A stretch of 64,000 nucleotides of DNA. Origin: JAAELZ01 sp965237995 (GTDB taxonomy: Bacteria > Pseudomonadota > Gammaproteobacteria > Arenicellales > Poriferihabitantaceae). Made by a program: the position numbers and the translations under genes. Under the pieces are notes generated by a model. That model saw only the letters and a list, made by a program, of their open reading frames with translations. It was not told where the DNA came from and ran no database searches. The DNA is taken from positions 62,001 through 126,000 of the forward strand of contig CBDEGO010000005.1 in the NCBI GenBank assembly GCA_965237995.1, read 5' to 3'. This document shows positions 34,621-44,078 of the stretch, piece by piece (position 1 is the first letter of the stretch; the number at the start of each line of letters is the position of its first letter).

Positions 34621-35271
34621 TCAAGCATCATCAGGGTTAAGCTCACTCAATGTACGCGCCATTAACACGGCTTGCGTACGCGTTCGTACGTCTAGTTTTT
34701 TGTATATCGAGGTAATATGCGCTTTTACCGTGGCTTCGGTAATATGCATTTCGTAAGCAATTTGCTTGTTCATCTGCCCTTCGCATAAATAATAGAATAC
34801 TTTCAGTTGCGCGGGCGTCAGACTCGATACTTTAGCAATATTGTCCAGCTCGACTTGTTCTGAGTCACTGATATCATTATGCACACCCTCTGGCACGTAA
34901 ACATTTCCACTAATCACGGCTTCTATGGTTTCACGAATCGCCTGCAAGCTAGCCGACTTAAAAATATAAGCCGAGGCGCCTGCCTGAATGCACGCCCGCA
35001 CTGTGGCACTATCTTCGGTAGCAGAAACCACGATAACGGGTAACTGAGGGTACATCCCTTTAATCATCATCAAACCCGTTAAGCCTTCTGTGTCAGGCAT
35101 TTTTAGGTCTAACAACAATAGCTCGGCAGAATCACTTTCGAGCAAACTTTTGGTTTGTTGCAGCGACTCGATCTCCACAATATTGGCTTGATCAAACAGC
35201 GGCGCAATGGTTTCGCGTAGCGCCTGCCGAAATAGAGGGTGGTCGTCCGCAATGATAATGTTGCTTGTCAT
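34621..35271 (-). CDS. crbR: LuxR/NarL-family response regulator, CrbR/ErdR type
   Basis: From the ATG at 35271 the protein is 216 residues, MTSNIIIADDHPLF; an ATG at 35295 would add eight residues that the family usually lacks, and neither has a clear ribosome site. The receiver domain (1-120) carries the acidic pair ADDHP, the phospho-acceptor in LLDLKMPDTEG and the conserved Lys in FKSAS. The C-terminal LuxR helix-turn-helix (about 150-212) reads MNKQIAYEMHITEATVKAHITSIYKKL. It ends five bases from the convergent end of crbS and is divergent from acs, as expected for a direct activator of acs. Confidence 0.9.
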   Translation of the reverse strand: MTSNIIIADDHPLFRQALRETIAPLFDQANIVEIESLQQTKSLLESDSAELLLLDLKMPDTEGLTGLMMIKGMYPQLPVIVVSATEDSATVRACIQAGASAYIFKSASLQAIRETIEAVISGNVYVPEGVHNDISDSEQVELDNIAKVSSLTPAQLKVFYYLCEGQMNKQIAYEMHITEATVKAHITSIYKKLDVRTRTQAVLMARTLSELNPDDA

Positions 35272-35501
35272 AGAGTCTGTATAATGGTCTACCATGGTTT
35301 TATTCGCATAGGATACGGCATGAATACCTCATGCACCAAACAGGATCCATCTTAATCGAGTTTAATCACCGTGCATTTTAGACTTTCGTCGCATTTCGAT
35401 TACAATAAGGCATACTTAAAATGTATCGCTCACTAACGCTTGAGGCGCAGCTAAGGCTTCACCTTGTCGCGCGGAATCATTCTAAATAATTGGAACCCAC
35501 C

Positions 35502-37442
35502 ATGTCTGATAAATACCCTGTCCCTGAAGAATTTGCTAATAACGCACATATTGATGCTGAAACCTATGCCAAAATGTATGCTCAATCGGTGGATGATCCA
35601 GCTGGGTTTTGGGCAGAACAAGCTGAAAAATATGTAACGTGGTCTAAGCCTTGGGATCAAGTTATGGACTGGAGTTACGACGAAAAGGACCTGCATATTG
35701 AATGGTATAAAGGCGCACAACTAAACGTCTCTTATAACTGCTTAGACAGACACTTAGCCAAACGCGGCGACCAAACTGCCATCATATGGGAAAGCGATGA
35801 TCCAAGTGTTGATCGCAAAATAAGCTACAAACAACTTCACGAAGAGGTCTGCCGATTTTCCAACGTACTCCTAAGCCGAGGCGTACAGAAAGGCGACCGC
35901 ATTTCTATCTATATGCCGATGGTACCTGAGGCTGCGGTGGCGATGTTGGCGTGTACCCGCATTGGGGCGGTGCATTCTATCGTATTTGGTGGGTTTTCTC
36001 CCGAAGCCCTAGCTAACCGCATCCAAGATTCTGATTGCCAAGTATTAATTACCGCGGACCAATCCATTCGTGGCGGCAAAGCTGTTCCATTGAAAACTAA
36101 TGCAGATATTGCTTTGCAGTCTTGCCCTGACGTGCATACCTGTGTGGTGGTTAAGCATGGTGGAGATGAAATTGAATGGACCGCAGAGCGTGATATTTGG
36201 TATCAAGACGCCGTCGCCGCTGCTTCTGCCGATTGCCCTGCCGCACCGATGGATGCGGAAGACCCGTTATTTATTCTCTATACCTCAGGGTCAACTGGCA
36301 AGCCCAAGGGCGTATTGCACACAACGGGCGGATATTTAGTGCAAGCGGCGATGACACACAAATTAGTTTTTGACTACAAAGACGGTGAAATTTATTGGTG
36401 CACCGCCGATGTAGGCTGGGTTACCGGGCATACTTATATCGTTTATGGCCCCTTAGCTAATGGCGCAACGACATTAATGTTTGAGGGCATTCCTACTTAC
36501 CCCGACATTTCACGATTCTGGCAAATTTGCGATAAGCACCAAGTGGCCAGTTTTTACACTGCACCAACGGCCATTAGATCTTTAATGGCCGCAGGTGATG
36601 AACCTGTTAAGAAAACCTCTCGTTCCTCACTGCGCTTACTCGGCACAGTGGGTGAGCCGATCAACCCAGAAGCATGGGAGTGGTACCACAAAGTAGTCGG
36701 AGAGAGTCGATGCCCCATTGTTGACACTTGGTGGCAAACCGAAACCGGGGCGCACATGATGACGCCTTTACCCGGCGCAACACCCCTAAAACCCGGCTCG
36801 GCTTGCGTTCCTTTTTTCGGCGTACAACCTTGTTTGCTGGATGACCAAGGCAATGAACTTGAAGGCAACCCCGCCGAAGGCAATCTGGCGATCAAACACC
36901 CGTGGCCAAGCCAAATGCGCAGTGTGTACGGTGACCATCAGCGCTTTTACGAAACCTATTTCGCGATGTTTAAGGGCTATTATTTTACCGGTGATGGCGC
37001 TAAACGAGATGAAGACGGTTATTACTGGATCACTGGCCGTGTTGACGATGTGTTGAATATTTCTGGCCACCGCTTAGGCACGGCTGAAATTGAATCTGCT
37101 TTGGTGTTGCACAACGATGTGGCTGAAGCCGCTGTGGTGGGTTATCCACATGAACTAACGGGCCAAGGTATCTATGCTTATGTCACACCGATGGCGGGCA
37201 TTGAACCCACTGACGCGTTAATTTCAGAACTCGTTTCGCAAGTTCGCCATGAGATCGGCCCCATTGCCAAGGTAAACATTATTCAATGGGCGCCTGGCTT
37301 ACCAAAAACACGCTCCGGCAAAATAATGCGGCGTATTTTGCGCAAGATCGCGGCTAATGAAGTCGATGCCTTGGGCGATACTTCCACCTTAGCCGACCCA
37401 AGCGTGGTCGAAGAATTAATCTCAAACAGAAAAAACACATAA
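35502..37442 (+). CDS. acs: Acetyl-CoA synthetase (AMP-forming)
   Basis: From the ATG at 35502 the enzyme is 646 residues (MSDKYPVPEEFANNAHI); the longer frame opens with a TTG at 35490 and is not needed, since GGA lies upstream of the ATG. It converts acetate, ATP and CoA to acetyl-CoA. Motifs: the P-loop-like YTSGSTGKPKG, the adenylate site TWWQTETG, and the catalytic lysine in PKTRSGKIMRR, the site that is acetylated in regulated Acs enzymes. The 230-base divergent region to crbR is the natural place for CrbR control. Confidence 0.97.
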   Translation: MSDKYPVPEEFANNAHIDAETYAKMYAQSVDDPAGFWAEQAEKYVTWSKPWDQVMDWSYDEKDLHIEWYKGAQLNVSYNCLDRHLAKRGDQTAIIWESDDPSVDRKISYKQLHEEVCRFSNVLLSRGVQKGDRISIYMPMVPEAAVAMLACTRIGAVHSIVFGGFSPEALANRIQDSDCQVLITADQSIRGGKAVPLKTNADIALQSCPDVHTCVVVKHGGDEIEWTAERDIWYQDAVAAASADCPAAPMDAEDPLFILYTSGSTGKPKGVLHTTGGYLVQAAMTHKLVFDYKDGEIYWCTADVGWVTGHTYIVYGPLANGATTLMFEGIPTYPDISRFWQICDKHQVASFYTAPTAIRSLMAAGDEPVKKTSRSSLRLLGTVGEPINPEAWEWYHKVVGESRCPIVDTWWQTETGAHMMTPLPGATPLKPGSACVPFFGVQPCLLDDQGNELEGNPAEGNLAIKHPWPSQMRSVYGDHQRFYETYFAMFKGYYFTGDGAKRDEDGYYWITGRVDDVLNISGHRLGTAEIESALVLHNDVAEAAVVGYPHELTGQGIYAYVTPMAGIEPTDALISELVSQVRHEIGPIAKVNIIQWAPGLPKTRSGKIMRRILRKIAANEVDALGDTSTLADPSVVEELISNRKNT

Positions 37443-37546
37443 CTCTGGCTAAAGGCCGCTTTCAGATACTTAAATGGCTGATTACGCATTTTTATACTCG
37501 TCAAAGTTGGGTATACTATCTAGCCATAGAGATTTAATTGCTAACA

Positions 37547-37951
37547 ATGAAAATGAGTAAAAACAGCGCAAAGTCGACCGAAACAAGCATTATCGCCAAA
37601 GATACTTCCATCAAGGGTGATTTAGAATTCGTTGGAAATCTGGTGGTAGAAGGAAAACTTGAAAGTCAGATTCGTGGCGCAGAATTAACTGTGCAGGAGA
37701 CAGGGCAAATTAACGGTACACTGCATGTCAGATCGTTAAATTGCCATGGCAAGATTGATGGCGACATCAATGCAGACCAAGTCACCGTATATAGCACTTC
37801 TGTAATCACCGGCGCGATAAATGCTTCTTCACTAGAAGTCGCACCCGGTGCCACAATTAATGGCAACATTAATATGAAGTCTAAAAACCAATCTGCTGAC
37901 GTACAAAACCTAAGCGACCAAGCACTTAAAAAGAATATTCTTAAGGGTTAA
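37547..37951 (+). CDS. Bactofilin (polymerising cytoskeletal protein, DUF583)
   Basis: Using the ATG at 37547 (a TTG at 37538 and an ATG at 37553 are alternatives) gives 134 residues. The core (about 20-115) is a right-handed beta helix of repeated short strands: IAKDTSIKGDLEFVGNLVVEG, TVQETGQINGTLHV, KIDGDINAD, GAINASSLEVAPGATINGNI. Both ends are polar and disordered. Bactofilins polymerise without nucleotides and localise cell-wall or envelope enzymes. It stands alone between acs and glnS, without the LmdC or M23 peptidase partner often found beside bactofilins. Confidence 0.92.
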   Translation: MKMSKNSAKSTETSIIAKDTSIKGDLEFVGNLVVEGKLESQIRGAELTVQETGQINGTLHVRSLNCHGKIDGDINADQVTVYSTSVITGAINASSLEVAPGATINGNINMKSKNQSADVQNLSDQALKKNILKG

Positions 37952-37981
37952 TACCCTTTTCACCTAAGTCTTTCCTTATTT

Positions 37982-38009
37982 TTGCTTAGCTGCTTGAGTA
38001 GCTAAGCAA
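37982..38009. terminator. Perfect 10-bp hairpin between bactofilin gene and glnS
   Basis: TTGCTTAGCT (37982-37991) pairs exactly with AGCTAAGCAA (38000-38009) across an eight-base loop. No T-run follows. It ends 19 bases before the glnS ATG, so it could be a terminator of the upstream gene or a structure in the glnS leader. Confidence 0.5.
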
Positions 38010-38028
38010 CCGCCCCTATATTGCCTGA

Positions 38029-39702
38029 ATGAGCAAAGCCAAGCCGCGCGTCAACTTTATCCACCAGATCATCCAAAATGATTTGGACACCGACAAGCAC
38101 GACAATATTGTTACGCGATTCCCTCCTGAACCTAATGGCTACTTGCACATTGGTCATGCTAAATCTATTTGTTTAAATTTTGGTGTCGCGGAGTCATTCG
38201 ACGGACAGTGCAACTTACGCTTCGACGATACCAATCCTGAAAAAGAGGATGACGAATTTGTTCAATCAATCCAGAAAGACGTGCAATGGCTAGGGTACGA
38301 GTGGGGAGATAAAATACGTTATTCTTCTGATTACTTTCAGCAACTCTATGATTATGCCCACGAGTTAATAAGCAAAGGCCTTGCCTATGTTGACAGCCAA
38401 GACGCAGACACTATGCGGGCAAATCGCGGCACGCTCATCGAACCTGGTATCGATAGCCCCTACCGCACACGCAGTATTGAAGACAATAGACAGCTGTTTA
38501 CAGAGATGCGTGATGGAGCGCATGAAAATGGCAGCCATGTATTGCGCGCCAAGATCGACATGGCATCACCGAATATTAATTTGCGTGACCCCGCTATTTA
38601 TCGGATTCGACATGTTACACATCAGCGCAGCGGCAGCGATTGGTGCATCTATCCGATGTATGACTATACCCACTGCATTTCAGATGCGCTAGAAGGTATT
38701 ACGCATTCGCTCTGCACCTTAGAATTCGAGGACCATCGCCCGCTGTATGATTGGGTGTTAGACAACATTACGATACCTGTTCACCCACGGCAGATTGAAT
38801 TTTCTCGCCTTAATCTTAATTACACCGTAATGAGCAAGCGTTTACTTACACAGCTTGTTGATCAACATAAAGTGTCAGGCTGGGATGACCCGCGTATGCC
38901 CACCATATCGGGCCTTAAACGACGCGGTTATACCCCAGCTTCTATTCGAGAGTTTGCGCAGCGCATTGGCGTAACCAAGAAAACTAATATTGTTGAATTT
39001 TCTTCGCTAGAAAGCTGCATCCGCGACGAATTAGACCCAAGTGCCTGTCGCGTCATGGCGGTAATCAAGCCACTTAAAGTCACGATTACTAACTACCCCG
39101 ATGATTCACTAGAGATGCTAAGTGCGCGTAATCATCCCAAAGATGAAACGATGGGGTCGCGAGATATTCCGTTTGGTAAAGAGCTTTATATCGAGCAAGA
39201 TGACTTTATGCCTGAGCCGAGTCAGCAGTTTTTTAGGTTAGCCCCTGGCCGTGAAGTTCGTCTGCGCTATGCCTACTATCTAACATGTAACGAAGTGATT
39301 TGCGATGCTGAAGGCAACCCTGCTGAGCTACTGTGCACCTATGACCCTGAGACCAAAGGCGGTCGCGCTCCCGATGGGCGTAAAGTGAAAGCAACTTTGC
39401 ATTGGGTTAGCGCACAACAGGCTATCGACGCAGAGGTAAGGCTATATGACCGCCTATTTCTGCTGCCTAACCCACTTGCCGACAAGGATAAAGATTTTAC
39501 TGAATCGATCAACCCTGAGTCTCTAATCACCTTATCGTCCTGCAAGTTAGAACCTAGCTTAAAAAACGCAGGTGAAGACCAGCGCTTTCAATTTGAGAGA
39601 CTCGGTTACTTTACTATCGACACCAACGACCATCAACCTACTAAGCCTGTGTTTAATCGCATTGTAACTTTACGCGATACATGGGCAAAACTTAACGCTT
39701 AA
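38029..39702 (+). CDS. glnS: Glutaminyl-tRNA synthetase
   Basis: The 557-residue class I enzyme charges tRNA-Gln. The HIGH motif appears as PNGYLHIGHAKS (about residues 38-49) and the KMSKS loop as VMSKRLL (about 267-273). The catalytic domain contains RFDDTNPEKED and DWCIYPMYDYTH. The two C-terminal beta-barrel anticodon-binding domains follow from about 340 onward. Length matches E. coli GlnS (554). The small leader hairpin just upstream may affect its expression. Five bases separate its stop from sohB. Confidence 0.97.
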   Translation: MSKAKPRVNFIHQIIQNDLDTDKHDNIVTRFPPEPNGYLHIGHAKSICLNFGVAESFDGQCNLRFDDTNPEKEDDEFVQSIQKDVQWLGYEWGDKIRYSSDYFQQLYDYAHELISKGLAYVDSQDADTMRANRGTLIEPGIDSPYRTRSIEDNRQLFTEMRDGAHENGSHVLRAKIDMASPNINLRDPAIYRIRHVTHQRSGSDWCIYPMYDYTHCISDALEGITHSLCTLEFEDHRPLYDWVLDNITIPVHPRQIEFSRLNLNYTVMSKRLLTQLVDQHKVSGWDDPRMPTISGLKRRGYTPASIREFAQRIGVTKKTNIVEFSSLESCIRDELDPSACRVMAVIKPLKVTITNYPDDSLEMLSARNHPKDETMGSRDIPFGKELYIEQDDFMPEPSQQFFRLAPGREVRLRYAYYLTCNEVICDAEGNPAELLCTYDPETKGGRAPDGRKVKATLHWVSAQQAIDAEVRLYDRLFLLPNPLADKDKDFTESINPESLITLSSCKLEPSLKNAGEDQRFQFERLGYFTIDTNDHQPTKPVFNRIVTLRDTWAKLNA

Positions 39703-39707
39703 CTGCT

Positions 39708-40787
39708 ATGGAATTTATCTCTGATTACGGTTTATTTTTATTAAAAGCAATTACGGTGGTGTTGGCTGTTCTCGCCACCGTTGCGGGCGCAATCGGCCTA
39801 TCCATGCGCAATAAATTATCCGCTGGCCGCGATGAACAGCTGGAGATAACTAGCATGAATGAGACCTACGAGGCCATGCATGGCGCATTGGAAGGTGCCG
39901 TGCTTAGCCCAGCCGAAATGAAGGCGCAAGCGAAGTCAAAAAAGAAGAAAGACAAAGCCGACGCGAAGGCCGACAAGAAGAAGGCTAAGCAAAAAGCTAA
40001 GAATGAAGCGCCAAGCCATGATGAATCTGAGTTTAAAAAACGCTTATACGTGTTGGACTTTGACGGCGATATTAAAGCTAGTGCAGTTGATGAACTGCGC
40101 CAAGAAATTACTGCCACGCTAACCTTAGCTCGAAAAGAAGATGAGGTTTTAGTGCGCATTGAAAGTGGCGGTGGTGAAGTGCATTCTTATGGCTTAGCGG
40201 CTTCGCAACTACAACGCTTGCGAGACCATAACATTCCACTTACCGTTAGTGTCGATAAAGTGGCAGCCAGCGGAGGATATTTAATGGCTTGCGTTGCTGA
40301 TAAGATCATCGCCGCCCCATTTTCCATATTAGGCTCAATTGGTGTGGTTGCGCAAATCCCGAACATTCACCGTATTCTCAAGAAAAACGACGTCGATATA
40401 GAACAACTGACCGCAGGCGAATATAAGCGCACACTTACTTTGTTAGGAGAAAATACCGATAAGGCACGCGCCAAAATGCAGGAAGAGCTTGAAGAAGTGC
40501 ACGATCAATTCAAAGATTTTGTCACTAGCAGGCGCCCTCAACTAGATGTCAGTAAAGTCGCCACCGGAGAGCACTGGCTTGGAACACGCGCTTTAGAGCT
40601 GAAGCTAGTCGACGAACTGATCACCAGTGATGACTACATCATGGCACAAAAAGAATCTGCCAATATCATGGAACTAAGAATTAAGAAGCGTAAGAGCCTG
40701 ATAGAAAAACTCACTTCTGGATCTGCTAAATTATTTAGCCGTGCGCAAAGACAGGCAATTGACGATCAATACCCGAAGCTAATGTAA
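39708..40787 (+). CDS. sohB: Probable inner-membrane serine protease SohB (S49 family)
   Basis: This 359-residue protein has an N-terminal membrane helix (about 9-29), a Lys/Ala-rich linker (about 65-100, e.g. KSKKKKDKADAKADKKKAK) and an S49 protease domain from about 108. The catalytic Ser lies in VDKVAASGGYLMACVAD and the general-base Lys near the middle of the domain in the segment after IAAPFSILGSIGVV. SohB cleaves membrane or periplasmic peptides in E. coli. It follows glnS after five bases, so it may be co-transcribed. The basic linker is longer than I would expect, possibly a charged tether to the membrane. Confidence 0.9.
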   Translation: MEFISDYGLFLLKAITVVLAVLATVAGAIGLSMRNKLSAGRDEQLEITSMNETYEAMHGALEGAVLSPAEMKAQAKSKKKKDKADAKADKKKAKQKAKNEAPSHDESEFKKRLYVLDFDGDIKASAVDELRQEITATLTLARKEDEVLVRIESGGGEVHSYGLAASQLQRLRDHNIPLTVSVDKVAASGGYLMACVADKIIAAPFSILGSIGVVAQIPNIHRILKKNDVDIEQLTAGEYKRTLTLLGENTDKARAKMQEELEEVHDQFKDFVTSRRPQLDVSKVATGEHWLGTRALELKLVDELITSDDYIMAQKESANIMELRIKKRKSLIEKLTSGSAKLFSRAQRQAIDDQYPKLM

Positions 40788-40841
40788 GTCTAGAGGTCGA
40801 AGCTTCGCCAATAAGTAAAGCGGCTTTAGTAAAAAAACAAA

Positions 40842-41177
40842 CTAGATCGAAAATGAAGATCCACAGCCACAAGTAGTCGCTGCATTCGGATTATTAACCA
40901 CAAACCGGCTACCAAGAAGATCATCTTTAAAGTCCACTTCGGCGTCCTCTAGGTATTGCATGCTCAGCGGGTCAACCAACACTTCAACTTGATACTGATC
41001 AAGTACAATGTCGTCAGGCAGCGTTTCTTCATCTAATTGAAAGCCGTATTGAAACCCCGAACAGCCCCCGCCTTGAATGTACACGCGAAACTTCAAATCA
41101 TCCTGTTGTTTATTTGCGATTAAGCTTTGTATACGGGTGATTGCGCTTTCGCTAACGGTTAGGCCTTCCATATTCAT
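40842..41177 (-). CDS. erpA: Iron-sulfur cluster insertion protein ErpA
   Basis: The 111-residue A-type carrier has the three conserved Cys: one in GGGCSGFQY (about residue 39) and two in TTCGCGSSF (near the C-terminus). It delivers [4Fe-4S] or [2Fe-2S] clusters to apoproteins, including isoprenoid-synthesis enzymes. ErpA rather than IscA is suggested by DPLSMQYLEDAEVDFKDDL and the lack of adjacent isc genes. It is convergent with sohB (55 bases between stops). Confidence 0.93.
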   Translation of the reverse strand: MNMEGLTVSESAITRIQSLIANKQQDDLKFRVYIQGGGCSGFQYGFQLDEETLPDDIVLDQYQVEVLVDPLSMQYLEDAEVDFKDDLLGSRFVVNNPNAATTCGCGSSFSI

Positions 41178-41649
41178 TTAGAGCAAGATTTGTAAAAAAT
41201 ACAAATCTATTATTGTGTCATTTATCTTAAAAATCAACCTCCATCAGCTATAGCAAAGCAAAACTATTTTTGAAGGAAGCGAATTTAATTCCTCAATTTC
41301 GCCGAAATTGACGTAGCAGTGTCTAAAGAAAGGTCCAGCAAAAAGGCTACGGTAAATGTTTTCCAAACGGATGGCTGGCATCAGATAGAACGAAGTTATA
41401 TTGGTCATTAGCAATGCAAACAGTACGTCTCTTACAATCTAAGACTTATAATCTTGAATCTGATACGCCTTCTCAAGTCATATGACCTGTGCATAGCCGT
41501 TACTAAAATTGAAACATCACCGATGTTTTATCATTAGTAAGCGATTTATTATAAAATACAGCATTAAAGGAAACCAATTCTCTATAGTCGGAGTCGAACG
41601 CTATAGGCTACTCCGAACACTAAGCATTATTACAGCACATTAAAATCAT
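41178..41649. other. Intergenic stretch between divergent erpA and icd
   Basis: The 472 bases should hold both promoters; an AT-rich TATAAA-like box (ATTATAAAATAC, about 41548-41559) lies upstream of icd. An inverted repeat CGGAGT/ACTCCG (41589-41594 and 41610-41615) also lies there, close to the icd start. No gene or RNA recognised. Confidence 0.4.
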
Positions 41650-42900
41650 ATGAGTTATCAACACATCAAACTACCGTCTTCTGGCACTAAAATAACCGTA
41701 AAAAATAATGCACTCAATGTGCCTGACGACCCTATTATCGGCTTTGTTGAGGGAGATGGCATCGGATCAGATATTACCTCTGCTAGCTTACGTGTGTTAG
41801 ATGCTGCAGTAAAAAAAGCCTACCAAGGGAAGAAGCAAATCAAGTGGTGCGAGCTATACATGGGAGAAAAGGCCGCTGGTATTTATAACGGCGACTACTT
41901 CCCTGCAGAAACCTTAGAAGCAATCAGCGATCTATATGTAGCCATCAAAGGGCCGTTAACGACACCGATTGGTGGTGGGTTCAGGTCTCTGAACGTGTCA
42001 CTTAGACAGGAAATGGACTTATACGCCTGCGTTCGACCAGTAAAATATTTTGACGGCGTACCTTCTCCGTTGAAGCAACCCGAAGACGTTGACGTCGTCA
42101 TATTCCGCGAAAACACGGAAGACGTTTATGCTGGTATAGAGTATGAAAGCGGCACACCTGAAAACAAAAAACTAGCTAAATTCCTTCGTGAAGAAATGGG
42201 AGCTGAATTTTTCGAAGATGCGGGCCTAGGTATTAAGCCAATCAGTGCATTTGGCGCTAAAAGATTGATGCGCAAAGCCATCGAGTATGCGATTGAAAAT
42301 AAACGACCAAGCGTTACCATCGTGCACAAAGGCAACATCATGAAGTTTACCGAAGGGGCATTTCGTAATTGGGCCTATGAAGTTGCCAAAGAAGAATTTG
42401 GAGACAAAACGATCACCGAAGACGAGTTATGGGACGACTACGACGGTGAAGTCCCCGCTGGAAAGATTGTTATCAAAGACCGTATTGCCGACATCATGTT
42501 CCAACTACTCCAGTTACGGCCTGCGGAGTTTGATGTATTAGCGACCTCAAACTTAAATGGCGATTATTTATCCGACGCAGTAGCGGCTGAAGTCGGAGGC
42601 ATAGGCATAGCACCCGGCGCCAACATGGCGGACCACGTTGGTGTCTTCGAGGCGACACATGGCACCGCACCTAAATATGCGAACCAAAACAAAGTAAACC
42701 CATCTTCATTATTACTGTCAGGAGTTATGATGCTAGAACACCTTGGATGGCGTGAAGCAGCAGACCTAATCCATGACGTTTACCCAAAAGTTATCGCCGA
42801 CAAAACAGTTACATATGACTTTGCTCGCCTGATGGACGATGCAACCACCGTTTCGACTAGCGAATTTGCTGATAAATTGATTGAGAAAATAGAAGCTTGA
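41650..42900 (+). CDS. icd: Isocitrate dehydrogenase (NADP-dependent)
   Basis: This 416-residue homodimeric TCA enzyme oxidises isocitrate to 2-oxoglutarate. FVEGDGIGSDIT at the N-terminus, GGGFRSLNVSLRQEMDLYACVRPV (the Ser that AceK phosphorylates in E. coli lies in this segment), IVHKGNIMKFTEGAF, and ATHGTAPKYANQNKVNPSS (the NADP and substrate loop) are visible. Length matches the 416-residue E. coli enzyme. Monocistronic, since both flanks are long non-coding stretches. No aceK is near. Confidence 0.97.
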   Translation: MSYQHIKLPSSGTKITVKNNALNVPDDPIIGFVEGDGIGSDITSASLRVLDAAVKKAYQGKKQIKWCELYMGEKAAGIYNGDYFPAETLEAISDLYVAIKGPLTTPIGGGFRSLNVSLRQEMDLYACVRPVKYFDGVPSPLKQPEDVDVVIFRENTEDVYAGIEYESGTPENKKLAKFLREEMGAEFFEDAGLGIKPISAFGAKRLMRKAIEYAIENKRPSVTIVHKGNIMKFTEGAFRNWAYEVAKEEFGDKTITEDELWDDYDGEVPAGKIVIKDRIADIMFQLLQLRPAEFDVLATSNLNGDYLSDAVAAEVGGIGIAPGANMADHVGVFEATHGTAPKYANQNKVNPSSLLLSGVMMLEHLGWREAADLIHDVYPKVIADKTVTYDFARLMDDATTVSTSEFADKLIEKIEA

Positions 42901-43566
42901 ATGCTTCATTAAAACACAGATCAAGAAACTTGTATTTATGTGCGTTTAGCCACTTTTTTTCAACTCACCCTAAGTCATAATGCCATTAGCTTAAGGACAA
43001 GCGCAGATTAGAAATAATCTGAAGTATTTGGAAACAAATACACAGGGTTGCAAGGGGCACACTATATGCTTCTCTCGAGAAATCGTGAGAAGCATATATT
43101 TACTACTTCATTTCGCTATAAGTTTTAAGCGAATAGCCGATAAAAAAGGCCTAAACATAAAGAGCGTAAAATAAAAACATTTATTTTCATTTTATGTGAC
43201 ATATGTCACATACTTTTGCAATAAAGCACTGCATACTTTACTCATGCTCAAGTGATTGACAATGAGTTAGCAATAATTCATCGATAATTTTCGAGATACG
43301 GCGAAACGGAGCACATGGGGCCCTAGATTCACTGCTCTGAACCTCGGACCCCAATTACTATTTATAGGACGAGTAGCTAATTCGGTATTTTTGAAGGACG
43401 CGTTTTTTACCTTTGCTAGCCACTGCTCTGGCCGGCAAAGAATAAGGACATTCGGATGGAGGAAATCTGGAACAAAAAGCGTGAGAAAAAATGGAATGTA
43501 CCGAATTAGATTTTTAGCCCCAAGGAACTGGGGCGACTGGCACGGATTTACCATCAGGCTGCACCA
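42901..43566. other. Long non-coding stretch after icd, with hairpin
   Basis: The 666 bases carry two overlapping open frames (43267-43554 minus, 43391-43591 plus), both with odd composition and no motif; I do not call them genes. A strong hairpin (43063-43098) and a second GC-rich inverted repeat (GCCCCAAGGAACTGGGGC, 43521-43538) are present. The stretch could hold a small RNA or a decayed element. It is larger than most gaps in this window. Confidence 0.4.
43063..43098. terminator. Perfect 12-bp hairpin downstream of icd
   Basis: TATATGCTTCTC (43063-43074) is exactly complementary to GAGAAGCATATA (43087-43098), with a 12-base loop. It lies about 165 bases after the icd stop and has no long T-run. 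It may end the icd transcript or belong to an unannotated RNA. Confidence 0.45.
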
Positions 43567-44076
43567 TTACCTCAGTAGACCGATAGCTTGAGTGATAGCT
43601 TGTTGAATACTTTGTCGCCTTATCGAAGCTCTATCGCCATCAAACAAATACTGCTGCACAACCGTTGCTGCGCCTTGCCGCGCCCAAGCAATGCAGACCG
43701 TTCCTACTGGCTTTTCAACACTGCCCCCGCTCGGACCAGCTACGCCGGTGATAGAAATAGCAAAGTGTGCCTCGCTATTGCGTAAGCCACCGTCCGCCAT
43801 CTCTATCGCTGCTTGAGCACTCACCGCTCCGTAGCGATTCAGCGTATCGCTGTTTACCCCTACTTGCTCGCTTTTGGCTTTATTGCTATAGGTGATAAAA
43901 CCACGATCAAACCAATGTGAGCTGCCACTTAAAGACGTAAAAATGCCTGCCAACAGCCCACCCGTACAAGACTCAACAGTAACTAGCTTAAGCTCTTGTT
44001 GTAGCAACATAATCGAAAGTGCTTTAACTTGAGATTCAAGCTGGTCGATAACTGCTAACTCATTGACCAATGACAT
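43567..44076 (-). CDS. pncC: Nicotinamide-nucleotide amidohydrolase PncC (CinA C-terminal domain)
   Basis: The 169-residue protein is the stand-alone CinA C-terminal domain, which deamidates NMN to nicotinate mononucleotide in the pyridine salvage cycle. VESCTGGLLAGIFTSLSGSSHWFDRGFITYSNKAK and SITGVAGPSGGSVEKPVGTV are hallmarks. Its ATG is two bases after the stop of the M16 protease gene, so the two form an operon. recA, the usual downstream neighbour in many proteobacteria, is not seen here. Confidence 0.94.
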   Translation of the reverse strand: MSLVNELAVIDQLESQVKALSIMLLQQELKLVTVESCTGGLLAGIFTSLSGSSHWFDRGFITYSNKAKSEQVGVNSDTLNRYGAVSAQAAIEMADGGLRNSEAHFAISITGVAGPSGGSVEKPVGTVCIAWARQGAATVVQQYLFDGDRASIRRQSIQQAITQAIGLLR

Positions 44077-44078
44077 GA

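Noticed and set aside
41580..41640. tRNA-like arms (GGAGTCGAACGCTATAGG) before icd
   Set aside because: Only a short inverted repeat; no acceptor, D or T arm with the required spacing.
43267..43591. Overlapping frames on both strands after icd
   Set aside because: Neither has a motif, and both have composition typical of chance frames; the region is better described as non-coding.
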